Both the position numbers and the translations under genes were made by a program. A stretch of 27,870 bases of DNA from contig CAYPIE010000076.1 of NCBI GenBank assembly GCA_964410665.1, positions 1 through 27,870 on the forward strand, in the 5' to 3' direction. The notes under the pieces are model-generated. The model was not told the DNA's origin. It made no database searches and worked only from the letters and a program-made list of their open reading frames with translations. This DNA is from CAYPIE01 sp964410665 (GTDB lineage: Bacteria > Planctomycetota > Planctomycetia > Gemmatales > Gemmataceae). Of the stretch, positions 8,027 through 14,049 are shown in pieces (the stretch's first letter is position 1; each line of letters begins with the position of its first letter).

Positions 8027-9631
8027 TTACACCTCAACCGCCTCCACTTCGCTGACGAAGCGGTCGTAGGCATCGTCGAGGAAGGCGGCGATCACTTGGA
8101 ACACCGCGTCGCTGAAGCCGGCCACGTTCAGGATATCCGCCCGTTCCGGGGCCTGTGTGGTTCCGTAAGGCTGCAGGTTGATGCAGATCAGCTTCGGATG
8201 GACATCGCCGCCGAGGAGCTTACGCTGCTGGGCACCGAACTGCTCCCAGGCAGTCAGGGTCGCCGTGCTGCCGTAGTGGCCCTGGCCGATCCAGCTTTCG
8301 GTGTCGCTGATCAACACGCAGCCAGCAAAGGCGCCCTTGTTGCGGACAGCCACCTGCAGCGGCAGCGAGCAGTCGGTGCCGCCGCCGCCGAAGCGGGCCA
8401 GCTCATCAGCCATGCGCAGGATCGGCGTGGTCGGGTCGGCCCGGTACTTGTAGGTGGTGTGGTCGAACGGCACCACCAGGCTGCCGCGGTTTTGCCGCAG
8501 CATGGCCGCGGCAAACAGGGCAGCTACGTCGATGCAGCGCATCGCGCTGGTTCCACCGCCGCGGTAGCCGGTTACCGGGCTGTTCATGGAGCCGGAGACA
8601 TCAACACCGATCACGACTGGACCTGGCAGCTTGGGAACGTTGCCGCAGGCCAGTTCGGCGGCCCGTTCTAGAGCGGTGCAGATAGTAGCATCCACGCTGC
8701 TAGCGTTCCGGTAGGCCGCGAAGTACTGGTACGGGAACTGGCGGCTACGCCGGACTTCCTCAGGGTCGGCGATCCGCTCGGCGACGTAGGCGACCATGTG
8801 CGGGTCGTCGAGGACGCCGTGGCGGGCCAGGGTGTTGAGGTTCATTCGCAGTGCCTGCGGGCCCATCTGACGGGCCATGGCCTTCCAGACGTTGGGGCCG
8901 CGGGCACTGTCGGCCAGTAGGTCCCAACGGAAGCGGTGTTCGGCCAGCACGGCCAGCTGCTCTTCCTCGCTGGTGGCCTGACGGAAGGCAATCAGCGCCT
9001 GCACTTCTACCGGCAGGTCGGCCGGGTTGGCCGGCCCCCAGTTCTCGATCGGCTTATCGGTCAGCCAGCCGTACAGGGCACGCCGGGTGTTGTCCGGCGG
9101 GGTCGGCCGGGCCAGACGGAACACGTCACGCAGGCTCGGATCCTGGCCAATGGCGGCGTGGAGCAGTTGGGTCACCTTGGCTTCGTTGAGCCAACGCTGC
9201 ACGGCTCGCTGCAGGCTGTAGGACAGCGTTCGCCGGCCAAACACGCCGGAGCGGAGCATCTGCACGAAGGTCCGCAGGGTGCGGCCGTTGTCGACCACCT
9301 TGTCGAACGCGCGGTGGAACAGTTCGGTGTTGCACTTGGACAGCAGCAGCAGTAGTGCCACCGGCATGTCCTTCATGAACGCCTTTTGTCGAGCGTACAC
9401 CGCCAGCTTGGCCAGGTACAGGTGGTCGTCGATTTGGCTGGCCAGCGCGATCAAGTCAGCGAGCTGGGCCTCACCGTTGGCGTAGTAAGTGCCATGGAAG
9501 GAACCGGTCGCGGCCAGCTGGGCCAGGGCTTGCTTGGGCGGCAGCCGGTAAGCCAGGCCGCCGGCCTCGTTGATGGCGTCGGCCCGCGGCAGCGGCGGCG
9601 GGGATGCGTGGAACAGGTGCTTGTTGGCCAT
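8027..9631 (-). CDS. rsr: Ro60/Rsr protein (TROVE and vWA domains)
   Basis: A bacterial orthologue of the Ro60 autoantigen, 534 aa, the usual length. Residues about 20-320 form the HEAT-like TROVE ring (GGLAYRLPPKQALAQLAATGSF, ARQKAFMKDMPVALLLLLSK, LRSGVFGRRTLS). Residues about 335-530 form a von Willebrand A domain with a complete MIDAS site: DVSGS near residue 343, then GGGGTDCSLP and LISDTESW. Ro60 rings bind misfolded RNA in the cavity and Y RNA on the outer surface; in Deinococcus a Y RNA tethers Ro60 to PNPase. Translation starts at ATG 9631 with AAAGGAG 8 nt upstream. Six Y-RNA-like elements lie immediately upstream on the same strand, which strongly supports the assignment. A hairpin terminator follows the stop. 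Confidence 0.96.
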   Translation of the reverse strand: MANKHLFHASPPPLPRADAINEAGGLAYRLPPKQALAQLAATGSFHGTYYANGEAQLADLIALASQIDDHLYLAKLAVYARQKAFMKDMPVALLLLLSKCNTELFHRAFDKVVDNGRTLRTFVQMLRSGVFGRRTLSYSLQRAVQRWLNEAKVTQLLHAAIGQDPSLRDVFRLARPTPPDNTRRALYGWLTDKPIENWGPANPADLPVEVQALIAFRQATSEEEQLAVLAEHRFRWDLLADSARGPNVWKAMARQMGPQALRMNLNTLARHGVLDDPHMVAYVAERIADPEEVRRSRQFPYQYFAAYRNASSVDATICTALERAAELACGNVPKLPGPVVIGVDVSGSMNSPVTGYRGGGTSAMRCIDVAALFAAAMLRQNRGSLVVPFDHTTYKYRADPTTPILRMADELARFGGGGTDCSLPLQVAVRNKGAFAGCVLISDTESWIGQGHYGSTATLTAWEQFGAQQRKLLGGDVHPKLICINLQPYGTTQAPERADILNVAGFSDAVFQVIAAFLDDAYDRFVSEVEAVEV

Positions 9632-9651
9632 GGGCGAAACTCCTTTAGCAA

Positions 9652-9715
9652 GGTCCGACGAGGCGGTATCGCAAACATCGGTATTGTGGATGTAGTTCGC
9701 GACGGCAGTCGGACG
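9652..9715 (-). ncRNA. Y-RNA-like element Y6 in the rsr leader
   Basis: A 7-bp perfect helix (9653-9659 with 9708-9714) closes a loop of about 48 nt. Minus-strand RNA shows the array signature: GACUG on the 5' strand and CCUCGUC on the 3' strand just inside the helix. It has no tRNA-like arm. The 3' end of the helix lies only 5 nt before the rsr Shine-Dalgarno (9641-9647), so if transcribed with rsr it is part of the messenger leader. It is identified by comparison with the five elements upstream. Confidence 0.6.
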
Positions 9716-9725
9716 CGGTGAGGGT

Positions 9726-9827
9726 TATGCCTGACGAGGGGTTGGGCAGAGCTACCGCCCCGTCGAAGGGGGCGGTCAGGATTCGAACCTGGAGGTGCCA
9801 TGGACTCCACGCCGGCAGTCAGGCATG
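9726..9827 (-). ncRNA. Y-RNA-like element Y5 with T arm and acceptor-like stem
   Basis: A 9-bp perfect outer helix (9727-9735 with 9818-9826) carries the signature GACUG on the 5' side and CCCUCGUC on the 3' side. Inside it, minus-strand RNA has a T arm with 4-bp stem CAGG/CCUG and canonical loop UUCGAAU (9777-9791). This is followed by an 8-bp GC-rich acceptor-like stem (9754-9761 with 9769-9776) closed by a 7-nt loop containing UUCG. The next bases UAGCUC match tRNA positions 8-13, but the matching D-stem strand is missing, so the D arm looks truncated. The order is T arm, acceptor, D remnant, as in Y3. Confidence 0.72.
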
Positions 9828-9843
9828 CAATCGTTTCGAAGTC

Positions 9844-10011
9844 TCCAACGAGGGGTATCGAGATCAAAACGTTCGTGTCTACCGGCCCGACGTATGCCCA
9901 TGACACGGACACACCGGCGTTCCACCATATGCCCTTGGCGGGCATACCGGGACTTGAACCCGGACCACGTTGCCGTGAAACGTTGCGATGGAATCCCGAG
10001 GAACAGTTGGG
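9844..10011 (-). ncRNA. Y-RNA-like element Y4 with permuted tRNA-like module
   Basis: The outer helix is short (9845-9849 with 10006-10010), with AACUG and CCCCUCGUU at the internal loop. Minus-strand RNA then holds a 4-bp hairpin with a GCAA tetraloop (9966-9977), a perfect 5-bp T arm with loop UUCAAGU (9947-9963), and a perfect 7-bp acceptor-like stem (9928-9934 with 9940-9946). The loop closing this stem is GCCAA, which looks like a discriminator base plus CCA. The segment where a D arm would follow is not canonical. A second GGGCAUA copy at 9893-9899 could compete for the same acceptor strand. Confidence 0.75.
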
Positions 10012-10029
10012 TTTTTGCCGGTTGCTTCG

Positions 10030-10189
10030 CCGTCCGCAGCGGCCGCGAACCCGACGAAGGGGGGCCGAGATTCGCGCTCTATCCGATTGAGCTACCTGCC
10101 CGGAGGCAGACCAGGATTCGAACCTGGAACCGCGTCGTTTGCAACGATGTAATCCCAACGACAGTCGGGTTCGCGGTCGCTGCGGAAGG
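10030..10189 (-). ncRNA. Y-RNA (YrlA-type) element Y3 with complete permuted tRNA module
   Basis: The best member of the array. The outer helix pairs 13 bp (10043-10055 with 10164-10176), then one mismatch, then 8 or 9 more bp (10034-10041 with 10178-10185). The signature GACUG/CUUCGUC lies at its inner end. The module in minus-strand RNA order is: T arm CCAGG-UUCGAAU-CCUGG (10111-10127); acceptor-like stem UCUGCC/GGCAGG capped by a UCCG (UNCG-type) tetraloop; UA at tRNA positions 8-9; D arm GCUC-loop-GAGC (10076-10092) with A14, R15, G18G19 and A21. This is a tRNA with 3' half before 5' half and no free CCA end, the layout expected of bacterial YrlA RNAs. Confidence 0.88.
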
Positions 10190-10195
10190 ATACAT

Positions 10196-10274
10196 GGGAG
10201 AACCCAACGAGGGCTGTCGAGACCGGTTTCAGATGAAGCGTCTGATGGACTCCCGACGACAGTTGGGTTCTCTC
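10196..10274 (-). ncRNA. Y-RNA-like element Y2 (short hairpin type)
   Basis: An 11-bp perfect outer helix (10198-10208 with 10262-10272) encloses the shared internal-loop signature, AACUG on the 5' strand and CCCUCGUU on the 3' strand of minus-strand RNA. CGGG and CCC segments lie just beyond it. A 5-bp apical hairpin (10229-10233 with 10241-10245) ends the structure. No tRNA-like arm is present. Length is about 75 nt. It is separated from Y3 by about 12 nt. Confidence 0.7.
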
Positions 10275-10307
10275 CTTTGGTTTGGCGAAGCGGGCCAGCA
10301 CTGCTTG

Positions 10308-10397
10308 GATCCAACGAGGGTCGCGGCTTACCGTCGGCTTATTGGCCGGGGTGACCGCCTCTCATAGCGTGAGAGTGTACGCCGCGTCAGTTGGATT
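10308..10397 (-). ncRNA. Y-RNA-like element Y1 (promoter-distal from rsr, short type)
   Basis: A 7-bp perfect helix (10309-10315 with 10390-10396), the signature AACUG / CCCUCGUU, then a second 6-bp perfect helix (10322-10327 with 10381-10386), and an inner 6-bp hairpin (10359-10364 with 10370-10375). No tRNA-like arms. If the array is transcribed leftwards this is its first member. The sequence to its right, up to the divergent transporter gene at 10546, should then hold the array promoter; no convincing -10/-35 pair was identified there. Confidence 0.65.
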
Positions 10398-10545
10398 GGC
10401 TGCAGGACTCTGGTGCGTTGCACACAGGTAGGGAGAGTTGTGCGTGCCGCTGGTTCGCGCCAATTGCGGCCGCGACGCTTGCCCTGCGGTAGGTTTCGGG
10501 TATGGTGGACCGATCGAATCCGTCTTTCCCCGGATAAAAGTGAGC

Positions 10546-11559
10546 ATGATGATGCGACGAGCAAGTTTATGCAGCCTGCTTGGCCTTTCCCTGGCGGTGT
10601 TAGGTTGCGGCCAGGGTTCACAAGACGATGGTAAGATTACCATTGCGGTGGTGACCAACAACCCGGCCGACTTCTGGACGATCTGCGAAGCGGGGGCTAA
10701 GAAGGCCGCGACCGACCTGGACGTCCATGTCGACTTCCGCAAGCCTGAGAAGGGCGAAGTCGCGGTGCAGATGCAGATCGTCAACGACTTGCTCAAACGC
10801 GATGTTGCCGGCCTGGCGGTGAGCGTCATCGACCCGGAGAACCAGACGCCCGACTTGCATCGCATTGCTAAAGAGACATATCTAATCGCCATGGATAACG
10901 ATGCGCGTGAGACCAACCGCCTGTGTTATGTCGGTACGAACAACTACGAGGCGGGCCGCGCGGTGGGACGGCTGGTGAAGGAGGCCATGCCCGAGGGTGG
11001 GATGATTGTAGTTTTCGTCGGTCAGCTGACTTCGTTCAACGCCCGCGAACGGGTCCGTGGGGTGCGTGAGGAGCTGGGGATCCCCGGCAGTGACAAGTAC
11101 ACGATGTATCAGGACGAGGCGATTACTGACGATGCCGATGAGACCAAGGCCCAAAACAACGCCCGGGACATTGTCGGGAAGTTAGGGGACCGGCCGAATC
11201 TGTGCATGGTCGGGCTGTGGGCCTACAACCCGCCGGCGATCCTGGAGGCAGTCCGCTCCAAGGGGCTGGTCGGCAAGATCAAGATCGTCGGCTTCGATGA
11301 GGACCCGCGGACCCTCGATGGGATCGCCAAGGGAGAGATTGCGGGCACGGTGGTGCAGGACCCCTTTAACTTTGGCTACAGGTCGGTAGAGATCTTGGCG
11401 GCGGTAGCTCAAGGCAAGACGAATCGGGCCGAGATCGAGGACGAGTACATCCCCTACCGCATCATCACGAAGGATGGCCGCGAGGTAAGAGGTGAAAGGA
11501 GTATCGAGGTCAGCGAATTTGCGGAGGACCTCCAAGCCAAACTGGACTCCGTGAAATGA
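10546..11559 (+). CDS. Sugar ABC transporter substrate-binding lipoprotein
   Basis: Periplasmic-binding protein of the RbsB/type I sugar family, 337 aa. The leader MMMRRASLCSLLGLSLAVLGC has a lipobox with modified cysteine at residue 21, so the protein is anchored to a membrane. The mature part shows family segments: ITIAVVTNNPADFWTICEAGAKKAA, GLAVSVIDPENQ, VGTNNYEAGRAVGRLVKEAMP and VGFDEDPRTLDGIAKGEIAGTVVQDPF. Three ATG codons in a row (10546-10554) and a GTG at 10540 are possible starts; the choice makes no difference to the mature protein. It is the first gene of a three-gene operon; the ATPase start overlaps its stop by 4 nt. Confidence 0.93.
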   Translation: MMMRRASLCSLLGLSLAVLGCGQGSQDDGKITIAVVTNNPADFWTICEAGAKKAATDLDVHVDFRKPEKGEVAVQMQIVNDLLKRDVAGLAVSVIDPENQTPDLHRIAKETYLIAMDNDARETNRLCYVGTNNYEAGRAVGRLVKEAMPEGGMIVVFVGQLTSFNARERVRGVREELGIPGSDKYTMYQDEAITDDADETKAQNNARDIVGKLGDRPNLCMVGLWAYNPPAILEAVRSKGLVGKIKIVGFDEDPRTLDGIAKGEIAGTVVQDPFNFGYRSVEILAAVAQGKTNRAEIEDEYIPYRIITKDGREVRGERSIEVSEFAEDLQAKLDSVK

Positions 11560-13064
11560 CCGCTCCACTGTTGGAGGTCCGTGCGGTTGCCAAAGCCTTC
11601 CCGGGAGTCCAGGCCCTGGATGGGGTATCGCTGACCTTGGGTGCGGGCGAGGTCGTCGCAGTCGTGGGGGAGAACGGCGCGGGCAAGTCGACGTTGATGA
11701 AAATCGTCGCCGGGGTGTACACGCCCGATACGGGAGAGGTCCGCCTCAATGGTCAGGTAGTACATTTCGAAGGGGTCCGTGATGCTTTGGCCGCGGGGAT
11801 TAGCCTGATCCACCAGGAGCTCAACCTGGCCGAGAACCTGACTGTGGCGGACAACCTGTTTCTGGGTCGCGAACCGACCTGGTTCGGAGGCCTTCTTGAC
11901 CGGGGGCGGATGCGACGTGAGGGAATCCGCCTGCTGGAGCGAGTCGGCTTGCCGCCGGAGCGGATTCATGCCCGGGTCGGTGACCTGTCGCCCGGCGAAA
12001 AGCAGCTGGTCGAGATCGCCCGGTCGCTGGGATTGGAGGCCCGGGTGCTGATCATGGATGAGCCCACCTCCAGCCTGACCCAGAAGGAGACCGATCGGCT
12101 GTACACGGTCATCGACCAGCTGAAGGCGTTGGGGGTGGGCCTTTTGTACATCTCGCATCGTCTGGCCGAGGTCCAACGCTGTGCCGACCGAGTCGTCGTG
12201 TTGCGGGACGGTAAGAACGCCGGCGAACTAGATCGCGACGCGTTCGATCACGATACCATGGTGCGGCTGATGGTGGGCCGGGAACTGCAGAACATCTATC
12301 CTCGAGCCGAGCATCGGGGGGGCAACCACGCGGTGGTCCTCGAACTACGGGGGGTGCAGTATGCTGGTGGGCGGGAAAATCCGGTACATCTGGAGATCCG
12401 GGCAGGAGAGATCTTGGGCATGGCCGGGCTAGTCGGTGCGGGGCGGACGGAGCTGGCCGAGGCAGTGTTTGGTATCCGACGAGTGCTGGCCGGGGAGGTG
12501 GTGTTGGCTGGTCGTGCGCTGACGATCCGCCACCCGCGGCAGGCGATCATGGAGGGGATCTTGTTGGTCCCGGAGGATCGCCGGCTACATGGTCTGATCT
12601 TGGAAGGGAGCATTCGGTTTAACCTGGGGCTGCCAAACCTCGATCTTCTCGAAACCATGCGGCTGGTTGCCTTGAGGCGTGAGCACCAGCTGGCCCAACA
12701 ACTCTCCGAGCGCCTCCGCGTCCGCACGCCGAGTGTTGCTCAGACGGTGGGCCTATTGTCGGGTGGCAATCAGCAGAAGGTGGTGCTGGGCAAGTGGCTG
12801 GCCCGGACACCTCGGGTACTGATTCTGGATGAGCCGACCCGAGGGGTCGATGTCGGTGCCCGAAGCGAAATCTACGCCTTGATGCAGGAGCTGGCCAACC
12901 AGGGGGTAGCCGTGTGGATGATCTCGAGTGATCTGGAAGAGATTCTAGGCATGAGTGATCGGGTGGTGGTGTTGCACGAGGGTAGAGTCGCTGGGGAATT
13001 AGGTCGGGCCGAGCTCAGCGAGGAAGCGGTGATGCATCTGGCCACCGGAGGCGCACAAGCATGA
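11556..13064 (+). CDS. Sugar ABC transporter ATPase (RbsA/MglA family)
   Basis: A 502-aa tandem ATPase. The N-terminal domain has Walker A GENGAGKST (residues 38-46), signature LSPGEKQLVEIARS and Walker B VLIMDEPTSS. The C-terminal domain has a degenerate P loop (GLVGAGRTEL), signature LSGGNQQKVVLGKW and Walker B VLILDEPTRGVDVG. A degenerate second site is usual for this family. It powers import through the adjacent permease. The start codon overlaps the binding-protein stop (ATGA), and its own stop overlaps the permease start the same way, so the three are translationally coupled. Confidence 0.96.
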   Translation: MTAPLLEVRAVAKAFPGVQALDGVSLTLGAGEVVAVVGENGAGKSTLMKIVAGVYTPDTGEVRLNGQVVHFEGVRDALAAGISLIHQELNLAENLTVADNLFLGREPTWFGGLLDRGRMRREGIRLLERVGLPPERIHARVGDLSPGEKQLVEIARSLGLEARVLIMDEPTSSLTQKETDRLYTVIDQLKALGVGLLYISHRLAEVQRCADRVVVLRDGKNAGELDRDAFDHDTMVRLMVGRELQNIYPRAEHRGGNHAVVLELRGVQYAGGRENPVHLEIRAGEILGMAGLVGAGRTELAEAVFGIRRVLAGEVVLAGRALTIRHPRQAIMEGILLVPEDRRLHGLILEGSIRFNLGLPNLDLLETMRLVALRREHQLAQQLSERLRVRTPSVAQTVGLLSGGNQQKVVLGKWLARTPRVLILDEPTRGVDVGARSEIYALMQELANQGVAVWMISSDLEEILGMSDRVVVLHEGRVAGELGRAELSEEAVMHLATGGAQA

Positions 13065-14044
13065 GTCGGATCCTGGGTGTCTTGCTGCTGTTGGGGACCA
13101 TTTACACCTGCCTATTCATCGCCGACCCCAAGGCGATGCGCTGGGCCAACCTGGAAGATGTGGCTAACCGCCAGGGGTTTTTCGGCGTGCTGACCTTGGG
13201 GGTGGGCGTGCTAATCATTACCGGCGGGATCGATCTGTCGATTGGCTCGGTCGTCGGGCTCAGTGCGGTCGGCTTCGGCGTCCTGCTGACCGAAGGGGTC
13301 CCCCCCGTGGCGGCGTTGGCTCTGGTGCTCCTTGGAGGACTGGTGATCGGCATCTTCCATGGCTTGTTGGTGACACGCTTACGTCTGCAGTCATTCCTTG
13401 TTACCCTATGTGGCCTGTTCATTTACCGGGGGATCGCACGGCAATTGTCATCCCGTCCAGTGGGACTGCAGCAGGTGAAAAACGATGTGCCCGAGCAGGC
13501 CGCGGCGCTCGATCAGCTACGCTATCTCCTGATCGGAAAGGATGCCGAGGGGGCCCTGGTGTTCCCTGCACAACTGTTGTTATTGATGATGCTGGCGATG
13601 GTGGTGGGTATTCTTCTGCATGCGAGTATTCATGGCCGCTACTGGTATGCCATCGGGGCCAATGAGCAAGCGGCTCGGTATGCTGGGATCGCCACCGAGC
13701 GGCAGCGGATCGCGGCATTCGTGTTATGCTCGTCGCTGGCCAGCCTGGGGGGCGTGCTGTTGTTCATGGATTATGGCAGCGCCACTCCCGAGACCACCGG
13801 TCAGTGGTTTGAGCTCTATGCCATCACCGGAGCAGTCCTCGGTGGCTGTAGCCTGCGGGGGGGGGAAGGGACCGCAGTGGGGATCGTGCTCGGGGCTGCG
13901 GTGCTGCCGGTGTTGCAGAACTATGTGCTGTTTGCGGGGATTCCCGATGCCGTGATCCCCTCAATCATTGGGGGGACATTGCTCTTAGGCACGATTGTCG
14001 ATGAATTCTTCCGCGGTCGAGGGCGGCGAAAGCGGGCAGGATGA
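13061..14044 (+). CDS. Sugar ABC transporter permease (RbsC family)
   Basis: Integral membrane permease, 327 aa, with roughly eight to ten hydrophobic helices. It contains the family segment LTLGVGVLIITGGIDLSIGSVVGLSAV near residues 45-70 and GRYWYAIGANEQAARYAGI, the cytoplasmic loop that contacts the ATPase. Near the C-terminus are GAVLGGCSLRGGEGTAVGIVLGA and a basic tail. It starts in an ATGA overlap with the ATPase gene and is the last gene of the operon. It converges on the ceramidase-like gene with only 5 bp between stop codons, and no hairpin is visible there. The sugar cannot be named. Confidence 0.95.
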   Translation: MSRILGVLLLLGTIYTCLFIADPKAMRWANLEDVANRQGFFGVLTLGVGVLIITGGIDLSIGSVVGLSAVGFGVLLTEGVPPVAALALVLLGGLVIGIFHGLLVTRLRLQSFLVTLCGLFIYRGIARQLSSRPVGLQQVKNDVPEQAAALDQLRYLLIGKDAEGALVFPAQLLLLMMLAMVVGILLHASIHGRYWYAIGANEQAARYAGIATERQRIAAFVLCSSLASLGGVLLFMDYGSATPETTGQWFELYAITGAVLGGCSLRGGEGTAVGIVLGAAVLPVLQNYVLFAGIPDAVIPSIIGGTLLLGTIVDEFFRGRGRRKRAG

Positions 14045-14049
14045 TCGAG

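Noticed and set aside
9840..10130. T arms and a D arm that suggest ordinary or permuted tRNA genes
   Set aside because: No element has an anticodon arm: the anticodon position is taken by the long helix with the shared Ro60-type signature, and the acceptor ends are closed by tight loops. With a Ro60 gene next door, Y RNA is the better explanation.
9718..10367. Long open frames on both strands across the RNA array
   Set aside because: They run through base-paired structures, start without ribosome sites, overlap each other and give arginine/glycine-rich nonsense with no family resemblance.
9652..10397. Repeated CCAACGAGGG-like motifs as a CRISPR or iteron array
   Set aside because: The repeats are only about 8-10 nt, occur as half of a pair with CAGTY partners, and are irregularly spaced; they are explained by the conserved internal loop.
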